Assembly: GCA_963070105.1 (NCBI GenBank)
Contig: OY718805.1
Coordinates: forward strand, 10,265,652 to 10,329,651
Reading direction: 5' to 3'
Length of the DNA: 64,000 nt
DNA from: Litomosoides sigmodontis
Taxonomy: Eukaryota; Nematoda; Chromadorea; Rhabditida; Onchocercidae
Below are positions 51,111 through 64,000 of the stretch, in pieces. How positions within the stretch are numbered: position 1 is the stretch's first letter; each line of letters starts with the position of its first letter. The position numbers were made by a program, and so were the translations under genes. Under the pieces are notes generated by a model. It worked only from the letters and a program-made list of their open reading frames with translations, was not told the origin of the DNA and did not search any database.

Positions 51111-53312
51111 AAAATCTTTGCTTTGCTTCATGAAAAAACGGTGAAATTATGGTTTACAATAAGCAAAAAATTCTGAGTTGCAAGTAATTCCGCCTTATGC
51201 TTTCTCTTTCTTATTGAAATGCCTCGAAAATAGAAATGTAAATTGGTAAGCGTTGATTTTTATTTCTTAATCATTTGAAAATATTTTTCTAATTTTGAAA
51301 AGTTTTCACTATATCAGTTGTTGCGGTAATACTTCCAAGTTTTTAGTTACATAAAGGATTATTTGATAAATTTCAATTTGGTGATATTTACCGGAAACTA
51401 TCGGAAATCTTTTTCCTAACGCCGCATTTCTAGCACACTTTAGTTTTATTGATTTGTAATATTTGATTTTTTTGAAATTTGATTTGTAATAATTTTTGAA
51501 ATAGCTCTATTGGCTATTTTTCCTTTCAAGTAATTCGAAAGTCTGAAAATAGCGAAGCTGTGCTTTGTTATTCAGCGAAGTGTTTATTTTTCCATTCGTT
51601 TAATTAGTTTTCGTCTGCTTCTCAAGTAATAGGAGCAAATGGAATGTTTTCATAAGACAATCCTCTTTTGCGGAAATTTTTTTCTCCTTTCGTTAAATTC
51701 CATGCTTTCTAAGCTTCAGAAGTCTTCCTTCAAGTTTACCATTGGAGGTAAAACTCGCTTCTCAAACTTAGGTGGAACTCAGCAAATATTTTCATCTGAA
51801 GCTTCTGTGATCGAAAGTCGTGTCTCATAGAGTCTCAGTATTTTAGTCAATTATACATTCCATTTCCTGTTTATACTGTAATGCTTAAGTTGCTTGCTTT
51901 GTAAAACTTTTCATGGAAAGCTCGATGAAGAGTAAGATGAAGAACAATTTTCATCTTCTTCAGTTGAAATTTAAAATTTGGCAACAATACTAATTTAGCA
52001 AACAATTATCCGCGATGTTAATTGAAAATAGCAATGCATTTAATTAATTTTTGCTTATTTCAAGGATTTTAAGTATTGAACTTTTCTAAAAACCTATTTT
52101 TAATGTAAATTTTATTCGTCAATTCTATGATTGTTGTACATAAAAAGCAAAATCAAGAAGGCTAATTGGTAACATTAAGAACTGCTGAGTTACTTGAGCT
52201 TAATACGTGATTATGAATTTATGACGGAGGTAATTTAATTTAGGATGCTGTAGCCAGAGATGTCAAATTTCATCTCCTCAAATTTCAACGAAGTCAGCAC
52301 TAACAAAGTTGCGATTTCATATTTCTTTCGTTTGTCTTATTTCATTCGATTTATAATTATAGAACGGATCGTATATATTCATTTGTCTAAAAGCGACAAA
52401 ATTATAATTAGCTAAAATGCGCGTTTCTGTTTACGTCAAGCCTGAACCGGATAAGCTCATATCAAACGGAGCTTCACGTATCATTGGAATTTCATTTAAA
52501 GGACGATTTCAATATAATTTACTTATTTCTTGTTTTGCTGTTATGCTTCTTGTTTATCTTTCCACTACTCTTAGCTTTCTTTTCAATATCTCAAATGATT
52601 GCCTTATTTTTTTAATTTAACAAGAGTAATTAATCATTTTCGAAACTATGCTGATAACTCTTGCGTCTGCACGCTGGATGAGTTACTTTCTCATGTCTTC
52701 TAGAATACTTCCTTCCTATTGATTTTTTTCTGATTTTAATTTGTTTTTATCTTTCTACTCACTTCCACTTGCCTTTCAACTGCTTTCATACAATATACAT
52801 CAAAGTTAAGATTGTAAATTTATTCCACTGCTTAGCATCTCACAACGGCAGCTAAATTGAACGGCGAATTGCTGAAGCATTTTAGATTGTGTTAGCTTAG
52901 TTTTGAAATTGCCGTTCAAAAACTGTTCCGTTTTCTTATGATAAATTTCTTAATTTTCAGCTGGCAATTTACTTTTGAAATTAAATGATTTAGCTAATTG
53001 GATCGATGAACGGTTGTTGCTATATTGCATGCTAAGTGATCAGCAAGATTTCTTCCAAGTTTATAAAATTTTTACATTAATAAAAGAATTAGTGGTAAAT
53101 TTTGAAAAAAGATTTCATTCAGTTTTGATAATTTTCTGACAAATTTCTAATTATTTTTCCTTCTGCTTTAATTCTTCAATTTAAATTGCTATGAAAGAAT
53201 TTTTGGAGTTTTAACTCGGGAAATTTTGAATGAATTGGATTAGAAGAGAGCTTTGCTAGGAAACTTTTCAAACTCTTATCACCCTTATCAGGAAATTTAG
53301 GAAAAGAGGAGG
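51111..53312. other. Intergenic stretch, no gene seen
   Basis: AT-rich DNA. Open frames at 51639-51830 and 52417-52620 are short and show no family signature. The 52417 frame has a hydrophobic C-terminal half, but no acceptor or partner exon was recognised. Confidence 0.45.
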
Positions 53313-54413
53313 ATGGGAAGTTGGAGAGTGAGTAATGGGATTCGTTGCTATTTCTACCTAGCAGCAATTGCCAGGATGGTATTGGCCACTTGTCCGATTT
53401 CCAGTAACATACCGCCACCAGTATGTGCGCTTTTATTTACCGACAACGAATGTTTGGGTAGATTTTCCGCGGTGACGGAAGATTCACAAGAAATGGAGCT
53501 CGATCAACTGGTTCCTTTCGGCTTTCAGTTATATCGTTTTTCACTTCGTAACTTTCATTTGCAATGACAATCCCACCATTCATTTGTGGCACAAAAATCA
53601 CTTCAATTTGCATTATATATTCTAAAAATATTTTTCAACTGTAAATTACAAAGATTGGGAGAGAATGAGTGCTTCTATTGGTTGAACAGAGCACATATTA
53701 AAAATAAATTTCTCTCTCTCACATACACACACACACACACACACACAAAATCTCATTTTGCAGTGGGACAATCGGATAACATTAGCAATCATACGACCAG
53801 ACTGCTTCTTGGATTTGTACGATGGCGCAAATGTCACCGACACACATCGATTGTTGGGTGGTGAAATCAGTGAAGGCAATATTTATGATTTATCGCATTA
53901 CGCATTTGCTAATCGTACAAGCTCATATATTTGTCGTTGCAATGGTTTTTGGTAAATTTCATCCCATCCCTTCTCACTTTTTAACTGATTGAAATTCAAT
54001 TCCAAAAAGATCTAATTTCAGTGAAGCTCCACTTTTTGCGCATATTATTTTATTGTAGTAAAAAGTTACAACAGTATCGTTTTTTTCACGGACTAATTAA
54101 TTCCTTACGAAGTTAAGTGGTTCATCCAATCAAGTTAAGTTCTACCAAAATTCTACTTTGATGTAGATTCAGAAATCTGTCACATATTCTACTGTTTTAT
54201 CAGTGTACACATGAGGGTTTCATACATACGTTTAAATCTTTTGATAGATTGATTACCTTGAGGTTTTTTGTGGCTTGAAGGTCGGGTAACGGGAAAAGGT
54301 AGATTGTTTACTTTTACATCATATTGAAATTAAATTCTTTCTCTAGGAAATCAAATGTCAGATTGGAATTCGAATCAGCCAGACAACACAGTGCAGTGTT
54401 GGTTGAATTATAG
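53313..54413 (+). CDS. Small secreted Cys-containing protein, beta/gamma-crystallin-like
   Basis: Three exons, 53313-53510, 53764-53951 and 54347-54413, join in phase to 150 residues. The N-terminus is signal-peptide-like (YFYLAAIARMVLA before TCPIS). The body reads PPPVCALLFTDNECLGRF, then DNRITLAIIRPDCFLDLYDG, then a NIYDLSHYAFANRTSSYICR segment. The order of a [FY]xDxxCxG strand, an NR[IV]xxxxxRPxCxLxLY strand and a final NxxSSxxCxC strand recalls the Greek-key pattern of beta/gamma-crystallin domains. This is a resemblance seen by eye, not a proven match. One sequon (NRT) and one more (NVT) are present. If intron 2 is not spliced, the frame ends at the TAA at 53953. The ATG at 53313 is the first in frame, but a 5' exon joined at ctacctag (53361) is also possible. 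Confidence 0.55.
53721..53746. repeat. (CA)n microsatellite inside an intron
   Basis: A CA run just upstream of the exon-2 acceptor of the secreted-protein gene at 53764. It is preceded by a TCTC run. Confidence 0.9.
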
Positions 54414-56098
54414 TAATTCGACCGTCTTTTTCACCTCCTTTTTTCGACTTTCACTTTCTTGTCCTTTCCTGTTTTTTTCCTGTCGCAGATTTTGAAAATT
54501 AAAGTTCTTTTTCTAATTTCTTCGTTTCATATTGAGATGAAAAGTTAGTTTTATTTCAAATCAATTTCTCAATTTAAATTGAATTAATTAGTAAGAAATG
54601 GAAAAGCTTGCTGAAGGAAACATTAATTTTTGTTTTAGATAACAGTGACCTATACTAACTATGCACACTCCACCATCCTTCATCTGATCCAACAAACCGA
54701 TCGCTCACTCACTTCAGTTTTCCCAAGCTATCATCGATCATTTTAGAGAAATAGCCCAAACCAATTTATCGAAATTTGCAGACCAATTTGATCACTACGA
54801 AAAGTAGTCATTTAATTTCCTGAAACTCCCTCTAAAACTTTCACCGTTAAATTTTCTTCCATTTCTGTCTGACAAGTGGAACAAGAGTCGCAATTTCTCA
54901 AGGATCACCGACTACTGCTATTATCTTTGCCTGTCATTCAATGCGCAACTCAAATCGTAGCAGCTAAATTAATTTCAGAGAAGAGAAAGAAAAAAAATGT
55001 TTGAATTTATTACAGCTCATTATATTTTTGAATGAAAATTATGGGTTTAAATTAAATGATAAATGACACATATTCATTGATGAATAGTCAAATTAAAATT
55101 TCAGAACGAAAAAAAGTTCGTTTTTTCTCCACTACCAGTTATCCATCACATTTTAAGAAACGAATCGGTGAAATTGATAAAAATATGCATAAACAAATTA
55201 GCATAAACTCACTTCACCATCTCTCTCCCTCTCTTTGCTGTTGCAAATGAATAAGTCTGATCAGTCTGACCTTCACATGCATAAAACTTTTGAGTATAAA
55301 TTCAAAATTACCACACTTCTATAAACCTTCAACTCGAATCATTGCATTGTTGCAATAATCCAAGTGAAAATAAAAAGAATGAAATTGGTATATTAGCTTG
55401 CATTTGTCAAATTCTACGCAAAACAGTTTTGCATAATGTCTCGCTGTGATGCAGGAAATATTAGTGTGAAATCATTTCATTCAAAAATAAAATAAAATAA
55501 ACACTTGCATTATGTCACAGTGAATAATCAACAAAAACTACAAACAGAGAGAGAGAGAAAAGAAACGAAAGATGTAATCGAAAGAAAGCGGAAGAAACGA
55601 ACAAAAAATCGAAAGTAAAACTGAAATACATGTCGCAGTAAACTGATAACTTGGCAGAAATGTTAGGTAACAAAAATCACTGATCAAAATAAAATGTGAA
55701 AATTTGAATAAAAAGGAGGGAAAAAACAAATTCGAAATAAGCATTAAAATAAAGTAAACATTGACTGTTTGAATGATTTTGACTAATTGAAAAATAAATA
55801 TTTAGTAATTAATGAATTCACAGAATGGGATATGGGGAATAAAAGGTGGAAGGGAAGGGATAAGATAAAGGAGAAAGGGAAAAACTGGAAAACATTGAAA
55901 AGGATGAGATGATAACAAGCATCCTAAAGATTTCATTTGTAAAATTAAAAAAGAAGGTGCAGTAAACTTTTGAAATTTTTCAAAAAATTTCAAATTTATT
56001 TACATGGAACACGAAGACATTTACATAGATCAAAGAATTTTGAGGTGATTTGATAAAGCGTATCCAAAGAAATACACAATATAGAACCCACGCACACC

Positions 56099-56132
<34 letters not shown>

Positions 56133-57394
56133 AATACAAATACACACGATAAAATATAATAGTGGTGATAACTAACTGGTACCCATCAGCCAATACAATT
56201 AAATCATTCTTTATCCCAGCTACGACGATAATATTTAAGAATCTCAGAACAGCTCCCCTCTTCTCTCTCTCATTTATGGAGAATAAAAGCAATAAAAGAG
56301 TGAAACGATCGCTGATATCACAAACATTTAATCAGGAATACAAGAATCTGAAATCATTGTGAAGTCAGAAAAAAACAAACATTTCTAAATTCTTCGCTTT
56401 CCCTCGTTCACGTCAGGAAGATATGTGAAAAGAAACATTCACTTAAATCACGTAAATCACTTATTTTAAGAAGATCGAGGTAGATCAATACCGAAAAAGC
56501 AAGGATGGAATTCTCAACGCCGCTATTCTCCCCGCTCCTAACGATTTCCGGGGATAAACTCCGAACGATTTCTGAGAGCAAAATGTTTTATATTAACAGC
56601 AAGCATCAGAAAGACAAATTTGAGTTGAACTGAAATTTCAACATCAACCTAAAATTATATTAGAAACATTGAACATGGCGTAAATCCAATCATTTCAAGT
56701 GATAATAAAGAAAGATTTTATGTGAGAAGGAAAAGCACGTGAAAGAGAAACAAATGATACTGAAGAATGAACGGAATGCCAGACAAGCAGTGATACACAA
56801 CTGGTAGGTTGAAATAAAAAGTTGAAATTTTTAGGATTTTATTTGAAAAAATCGTAAAAAATGGGAAAAAATCGAAGATTGCAAATGAACAAATGAGATG
56901 AATGAATGAATTGATGACCACAATCGAAAATATCAACAGTTTAAGCAAGAGAAAAAAAAATTGACTGCATGAGAAATTCAGACGCAAGGGCGATGACGAA
57001 GTGGAGAAAAGCAGGAATAGTGCTTAAAATTTGAGATTTCTTTGTTATAAATAACAGCATATTAGAAAAAAGAAGCACTCCTTCTTTTTTTTTTTATAAA
57101 TAATTGCAATATTGTAGAACGGTAGAGTTACAATTAGTCTAAACAGTAAGACAAAACCGCCACAAGAGTTTTCATCACAAAAGTAATAAAATTCAAAAGA
57201 AAAAGAAATGAAAAACACATGTACACATCTGTTTGCTAATGAAAGAGAAGGTAGCAAGCGATATGACAATAACATTCATAATTTCCTAATGTGAAAACAG
57301 ATAGCACAAAATTCACAACTTCATTACAAGCATTCAAAATATTTCCTTCTTCACTTCTTCCATTCCATTTTCTTCTCATTCATTTTCGATCACT
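54414..57394. other. Intergenic stretch, no gene seen
   Basis: AT-rich DNA with a CA microsatellite at 56091-56130. The open frames are short and hydrophobic or Lys-rich through base composition. The plus-strand secreted-protein gene and the minus-strand gene at 57395 both end towards this region. Confidence 0.5.
56091..56130. repeat. (CA)n microsatellite
   Basis: A CA run of about 40 bases with CG and CCC interruptions at its left end. Confidence 0.9.
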
Positions 57395-58487
57395 TCAAAA
57401 TGAACCGAGAAAATCATCCTCACTAGCATGATAATAAGCTATCACACCGTTATCCATATTTTCATACGATCTATGGGCACAGGTAAGATGCGTAGCATTA
57501 CTGGAACGCCTAAAACGCCGTCGTGAATACGTCGAAGAGCTTCCCTTACTTCCTCTTACGCTGTGATTTCCAAACTAAAAAAAAAAAAAAAGGAAAAAAA
57601 AGATGCATTTATTAATTTTAATTCATTGGTAAAACTGACGCGAATTTTTTCGTTAATTAATACAAGTGGACTGTAAACAGCGATATTTTTCATTGAAAAC
57701 TATCAATGATAACAGCAAGAGATTTGTTAATAAAATAGAAAATAACTGGAAAATAATTTTTCGTTGAATAGAAATTGCCAATAAGAAGATTAAATTCTTA
57801 AAATTGCAATTCTCACTATGAAATGAGAATTCTAATATTAAGATTAACTGTTATAGATACACTTCCAGCCTTAGCACACAATCATTATATTAAAATTTTT
57901 GAGTATCTATGAACCTTGCTAGTGCTTAAAATAGCTGCCGGACTTGAGAAACCACTGATGAAACCGGAATCATCACCGACGTCTTGATTGCTGCTTTCCG
58001 GAGAGGTACGCTGGGAACATCCTAACGATAACGAAACTTCTGGCATTGCTGCTGCTGGTACATTTGGTGGCGTCAGAGATGGCGTATGGGGTGATTCAGA
58101 CGTAGGTGGCGCAACCAGGCTGCTCGGTGATGGATTTCGTTTTTCACTATTAGAACCCGTTACAAGATTATGCACCGTATTCATGTAGGGGTACAAAATT
58201 TGCTAGAAAATATGGGATTTATACAAAGGTAGATATTTTAAAATCAGAATTTTTCGCTAGAAAAACAGCCTCATAAGATACGACTTATTATCATCCCTAA
58301 CTTGTTTCTTCTCCAGAAAGCATATGCTAAGTAGACAGAAGACATAAACATACCGGATCACACCGTAAAACGTTCACAAGAGCATCTTCAGTACAGTGAA
58401 TGATACGTGCGGAACCTGAACAAACCGCTGCGAATAGCAAACAAATTGCTGCCTGTACGGATGGTACCAAGAATGCAAATTTCTCAT
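57395..58487 (-). CDS. Unrecognised protein, 3' exons of a longer gene
   Basis: Three exons with good borders: 58354-58487, 57915-58202 and 57395-57574, ending in TGA. They join in phase 0 and give about 200 residues; exon 58487 needs one base from an upstream exon, so the gene is incomplete here. The first exon codes a hydrophobic segment (FLVPSVQAAICLLFAAVCSG), then RIIHCTEDALVNVLRCDPQI. The second is Pro/Ser/Thr-rich with an acidic patch (DVGDDSGFISGF). The third is Arg/Ser-rich (TYSRRRFRRSSNA) and ends with YYHASEDDFLGSF. It looks like the last membrane segment and cytosolic tail of a membrane protein, or a regulatory protein with a disordered tail. I do not recognise the family. Upstream exons should lie between 58500 and the window end or beyond. 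Confidence 0.6.
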
Positions 58488-60320
58488 CTGAAATTTTTCA
58501 TTTCCTGCATACAAAGAAGAAATTTTATTTTTCATTAAAAAATAGCAATGGTGCTTGAATCGTAAGTTGAATAACAGTAGTAATTGCAGTATGAAATACT
58601 ACTATGAAAGATCAGTGCAAAATTTGAAAAGGCAAAAAAAAAAGGTGAGAAAAGTGAGAAGTGTGAAAGTTTTATCAGACAAGCTAAAATTCTAAAAGTA
58701 ATCCATAATTTGGAAATGAATAGCGAGAAGGAGAAAATAAATACATCTGTGGAGGAACATTGGAAGAGAGAAAGCCATCGTTCGATGATGAAACGGCAGG
58801 TAGGATTAGGATTATACCCTTAGACAAAGATAGATTGAGAGGTTGGGAAAGCGATGCACTCAACGACTTCTGTTAATTAAACTAAGGAAGGATAAGTGAG
58901 AATGCACTGCACACAATGCAACAACAACACAGCTCTTCGAATGAATGCTTCTTCCTCTCCTCAGTTCAATTCATTAAAATCAGAATGGCTGAGAGAGGGC
59001 CGATCATCATCCTCTGTAATGGTGCTGCCAGCAGCTGAAATGTCCTAAAAAATACCACTGTTCGGGAACATTCCCGATAAACTCCTCAAACACCTCCATT
59101 CACTTAGTCCAGTCCATTTCACTCATCGATTTGATCCCATTTATCCACTTGTTCAACTGGTGCACGACGGAGAGATTCTTCGAGAATTGCCCATGGAGAA
59201 CACCAATTGAAATCTCTATCTTCCAAATACGACAACAAATAAAGCTAAACAAATTCCATCTAGGTTCTCACCATCTTTTACTAAAAAACAAGATCATCCT
59301 TTTGAGAACAGATATTTAGCAAAGAAATTAAATTGATAACAACTGAAGAACGTGAAGGATATTAGTGTAAAATTAAAGAGAAAAAAATTTATTGGAGAAT
59401 TTTTCAATGATATGAAAAAATTCCTCTGATTTCCATGATAAAAATCAATTTTTTTTTCTGATGCTTTTTTCTTGAGATAATTCGTTTTACGACAATTTTC
59501 TTCATTTTTTTTTCTTTTTTTCTAAATCAACAAAAATGTCCGAAGAAAAAAAACAAAATAGTCGAGAGGACCAATCCATTCCATCATTTCTTATATTCTC
59601 TCCACGTCTTTTCGGCATCGGCCATCAGTACCTTTTTTTCATACCGCACTTGTTGAAATACTAGTTTTGAAAGAGAGGCATGAGGGAAAAAGAAAGAAAC
59701 GATACAGGCTGGAAAATGTTTCGCATTTTAGGCATATTTAGCATCCTACTCAAAACAGCACTACTCCTATTCCTTCTACTTCCTTTCTGCAAATATTTGG
59801 AAAGATGAGAGCATGGAAAGCACGTATGTTAATGAAATATCGAAATAATAGTAGAATGTTCAAAGCTATAAACTAAAATTATCAACAAATTGATTGATTG
59901 ATTTTTTTCAATTGCCAACAAAGTGTGAGTTTCTCATTGCCAATAAAATATGTTGCAGCATTTGGCTGTATCAATTCAAAGTTTCATTTAAAATTAGCAA
60001 ACGCATTTATGTTATTGTTGTCATTATGCTTCAAACATAACGATCAACGACTCAGCAGATCATTAAAAGCTCATTTGTAGGTGCTAACTCAATATCAACA
60101 AACTAATGCAAACATATTACGATTCATCCAGTTGACTAATTAATTAATCATCATGACGGTTTTAGGTAAGTAGGGTTTGTTGTCGCAGTGAAGAAATTCG
60201 ACCGAAGATAGTGGTGATTTAGAGGAAAAGGGAAAGCCATATGGCGAAAAACAACAACGGGCAGATGAGAGATAAGGCGATGAAAGAGACGTGTCCTGCT
60301 GAGGCATGACGCTTTATGGG

Positions 60321-60346
60321 ATAAATAAATAAATAAATAAATAAAT
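60321..60346. repeat. (TAAA)n tetranucleotide repeat
   Basis: About six uninterrupted AAAT/TAAA units. Confidence 0.9.
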
Positions 60347-61791
60347 GAAGGAGCGAGGGAGCAGTGCAGGTGGACCTTTTCCATACACAGCACGCCATCG
60401 AACTGTCAAAAATCATCGGACGGATGGGATGGATGTCTATCCCAAAACATAGGACAATGGGACAGTATGGAAGCAGATTGGAAATGCCTGATGAATACCA
60501 CCGGATAGGTTCCTTTCCATTTCCGTGACCCAATTGGTCCAGTCGCGTGCTGCTTGCTGCTAGTTGATATGACCTTGTCGCCGTTGCCGATGACAAATGA
60601 CATTTGTTCAATGAACAAATGGATGCTTACAAATGTGTGCGTGCGGGAGAGAAAACGGAGAAACGAAATCTCTTCCGAGATGGCTTGACCAGTTATTCCT
60701 ACCCTAGCCTAGTCAGGAGCCGACATCCGAAAATTATGTAAATTTATATTAATACTGCTAACAGCTGCTGCTCTTTCTTTTCCCTTTCCCTCCATTTACT
60801 ACTGTACGAAAAATCTGAACATCGTCTCATTAAGCCAAATGGTTACGGCGAGGGTTAACTTTTTCGAGATGCCGGTGGAGCGCAATGCGGAGGTTCGGTT
60901 GAATTCGAATAATTTCATTCTCCTTGCTAAATGATTAATTCACAATGACTCAGTGATGATATTATATCTAATATCCTTCTTCTTTTGGAACTGCCGAATG
61001 ATTTAGAAATTAAAAAACATACAAAATGACTAAATAGTTCAAGTTCAAGGATTGTGAAGGAAAAAGCAGGGAAAAATGTTCACCTCTAGCTCTAACTTTT
61101 CTCTCATTCAGACAACTGCATGCATTATAACAAATAAACAAAAGCGTTGATGATTCGAACTCCTGTTCCGCTGATGATTCGAACTCGAAAAAAGATCAAC
61201 TTCAATTAATACAACAGTCGAGCTGACTTATAAATGACTCGCAAATAACCTGAGGAGAATTGATAAGTGACAGCAATCCATGGATGACATAACCATTAGA
61301 TATCCATGACTATGAAAATAATTATCCGCCTTATTGTATGCAAAATAATAAAATGATAGCTTCTACTTCATTCCTTCTCTACTAAATGATCAAAAATTGC
61401 TTGTATCTTTCAATTAACTTCGGTGATGTGCTTTTAATATTTAGCACAACTGCATTCTATACAAAAATCTTTTAAATTATTCAACGAATAATAACAAATT
61501 CCACCCTCGCACACAATTGAATTTGCAAACTTGTCTTCTTTCCTTCAATTACCTCGTTATTTTCACTCGCTTCGACTAAATTTAGGTTCTTCCCATTATC
61601 GTTTTTAAAATCCTTGCGTTTTTAAAATCTTTATCGTTTTTTTAAAATTTTTAAAAGTGAGTGCATTGACACCTCCCTCTAACGGATGACGGATCGTGAA
61701 GGAAATATTTATGAAACATTTTGTAATCATAAGTTCATATGAATTTCATTATTCCTTTTACATCCCTGATCCCTTTCATAGCATAAATGAC

Positions 61792-61810
61792 GAGAGAGAG
61801 AGAGAGAGAG
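61792..61810. repeat. (GA)n microsatellite
   Basis: A short uninterrupted GA dinucleotide run. Confidence 0.85.
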
Positions 61811-64000
61811 CGGTGGAAGCTTCAACCCTTTCGCTAAAATAACTTTGGATTTTTCCTTTCTCTTTCCTTATTTTCTGCAAATGTAAGCACAAATCTATCG
61901 AAATTATTTTTAACGGATCACTTGTTATAGAGAGTTACTTTAGCAGTTATTTGAATTTCAAACGAGAATAAGAATATTCATCTGATTACGTTACGCTTTG
62001 CTGACTCGTCCTCTCTCCATATGCATACATCATTCTCCTTGACAGGTATATCATTCAAACCTTTCCCAGCAAACAATAAGCAAAAGTACTCTCAAAATAT
62101 TAGCAAACAAACAAGGTGATTTATTAGTCACAGAATGGCAGCTAAACTACTACTTCCATTTGACCTAATTTCCAAAAAGAGGAAAAAATGACCGGTGAAA
62201 GACGTGATTGGTAAACAAGGATCATCATTACATCCATCAGCACTGCTGGACTTTCCTAATTACCTTGACTTCACCTTAACCCTTTCCTTTTTTCTCATCC
62301 TTTATTTCCTCAGCTACGTCTCAAGGTGTTAAAAATTATCTGTTAATCGACTCATAGCGCATAAATTACACCTAAATATGAGGACATAAACTATGGTGCT
62401 TTATTTACCTGTTCACTGTTATCAGACTAACCTCCTGCTGTGAGCTTTTCTCTTTCTGAATTTCCTCAAAGTTTAGCAGATGATTTTATCAAATACTACA
62501 TTGCTTGCTTTACTTCAGCATACTTATATGCAATCAAAGTTAATTATCAGTTTTAAAAACCTCGAAATTCAATGAACGGCGCGAAATCCGTTAATTCGAT
62601 TTATTCTCACTCTTCTCTATACCACACATACCAACTCCAAATTTGAAGATGGCACATTTCGTTAACTATATTTCAGTTAGTCAAGGAATATGAAGGAAAA
62701 AAGTCAGGGAATATATAGTCAAGGAGTAAGCATCGGATTTATTTTGAAACAGCTCGGTAAACAAGTCTATCGCTGAAATCTGCAACTGAGGCAAAGTGAA
62801 CTGTAGCCTGGCTTGAGGTAAATGAGGCAAGCTCATTCTAACTTTCTGATTTGAAAGTACAACCTCACTTACTAAATTCAAGTTTCACGGTGTTTCATAG
62901 AACGTTGATGTAGGAACTTGCAAAAATTTGTTTCCAAAGAATTGAGCTTCCTGTAACACTTCCAATTCTTTGTTTGGAAAGATTCAGCTCCAATTTTTGA
63001 TTCAGCGACCCCCTTTTTTCGCCGGTGATTTTTTTCCCCTCTTTGCAAGATGTTTGATGCGTCCAGTGCTCGTCTGCTCGTTATCCAGGCGGTAGTCAGT
63101 GGTCAGTTGGTTTGCACATTATTGCGTTGGCAAAAGAAAAGAGAAGAAATAGCACTGCAAATGACAGGAAGAGGAAGGACCGAGAGTATCCATCGCTGGT
63201 TGACCTGACCATTTTCTCCTATTCCCTCAACCCATCAAATGTCACCTCGCTCTCCATATCTCTCTTCCTTCCTTCCTTCACCTTCCTCTTTCGAAGTAAA
63301 AAATGATGTAACAGTAATAATGAGGGCAACAGGATGCCTAATTTCCTCCACCTTTTATCACATCACCGCAACACACACTAAACAGGTGAACCGAGTATTT
63401 CTCAGTCAGAAAGAGCACACATATATGACTAATAATCACTTCACTTACACATCACTCTTTCTCATTTCTTTCAAAAATTTCACAAATCATTGTGCTAATT
63501 AATAATTAATGCTACCAACGATGTTCGTTATTTGAGTGTTAGCAGTGAAAAAGGAGAGGAAAATTTGTGCTTAAGTGAGATGGGATGGAAATTTTCTCCT
63601 TTCCCTTCTAATCATATAAGCTCAGTACGTCGTCCTCCGATGAAAACATATGTTGCAAAATAATATATCTTTTCTTTCCATGTCATTCATTTGCTATAAC
63701 AAAAGTATACGGATGAGCGTAATATTTTTCATTTCAATAACAGCTCCTCCTCTCTCTTTCCTGAAGTTTCTTCCTCCCTCTCAGCTCGCACTGAGCACAA
63801 TGCTGATAAGCACATGATCACCTTTTATAATAATAATAATATAGCATTTATGTTGCTTTCAGTTTTCCGGGAAAAAAAAGAATAGCGATAAAAATCCAAG
63901 GACATTTCACCTCCCACCACTCCCTTCACCCACGTTGAGCGAGAAGAGCAGCAGACTCCTTCGTGTGACAAGACACCATCGCCGACATACATCAACTTAC

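Larger units (their letters stand above)
58488..64000. other. Stretch without called genes; may hold 5' exons of the preceding gene
   Basis: The minus-strand gene ending at 57395 must have earlier exons to the right, but none was identified with confidence. The segment 60200-60650 is GC-richer and open in several minus-strand frames, without a domain. A TAAA repeat lies at 60321-60346 and a GA run at 61792-61810. Other open frames (59131-59319, 62681-62881, 63112-63502) lack splice partners or motifs. Confidence 0.4.

Noticed and set aside
61149..61190. Repeated gatgattcgaactc, which reads as a tRNA T-loop (gagttcgaatc) on the minus strand
   Set aside because: Only the T-loop-like word is present twice; no D-arm, anticodon arm or acceptor stem can be folded around it.

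Overview
The window reads as nuclear DNA of a parasitic nematode, most likely a filarial worm or another clade III spirurid. It is AT-rich, has long gene-free stretches, and its genes are split by GT-AG introns of about 70 to several hundred bases. The gene content is animal-like, and several start codons lie 13-30 bases after a splice-acceptor sequence, as expected for spliced-leader trans-splicing. The genus is not determined. I saw no complete tRNA or rRNA, transposon, CRISPR array or Wolbachia-like bacterial block. Exon models were built by hand from splice signals, reading phase and family motifs. In every model the exon phases add up to an open frame.

Layout: (1) 3058-9182, minus: a T-box factor of the TBX20/MAB-9 class in seven exons with a 3.5 kb first intron. 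(2) 17008-17213, plus: a 61-residue membrane micropeptide resembling phospholamban in layout. (3) 20370-23417, minus: an NKAIN-like four-pass membrane protein with an unusually long tail. (4) 28324-33686, plus: a complete 16-exon SCPx gene (peroxisomal 3-ketoacyl-CoA thiolase fused to a sterol carrier domain, PTS1 ending AKL) with two GC-AG introns. (5) 34500-40880: two convergent genes for secreted, repeat-bearing proteins, joined by an inverted duplication of their promoters and first codons; the minus-strand copy also carries tandem exon duplications. (6) 41490-44435, minus: an eight-exon cyclopropane-fatty-acid-synthase-like methyltransferase, rare in animals. (7) 48420-51004, minus: a tau-tubulin-kinase-like CK1-group kinase with one apparent AT-AG intron. 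(8) 53313-54413, plus: a small secreted protein resembling a beta/gamma-crystallin fold. (9) 57395-58487, minus: the 3' part of an unrecognised gene with one hydrophobic segment and a Ser/Pro-rich tail.

The genes do not form an operon or one pathway. SCPx and the CFA-synthase-like enzyme both act on fatty-acyl chains, but they lie on opposite strands and are separated by the secreted-protein locus, so a functional link is only a possibility.

The strongest candidate for something undescribed is 34500-40880. There the intron ends of the duplicated exons appear to be remodelled copies of the signal-peptide coding sequence of exon 1, which suggests intron birth by exon duplication. Other points worth attention are the micropeptide, the CFA synthase as a possible ancient horizontal transfer, and the non-canonical introns.
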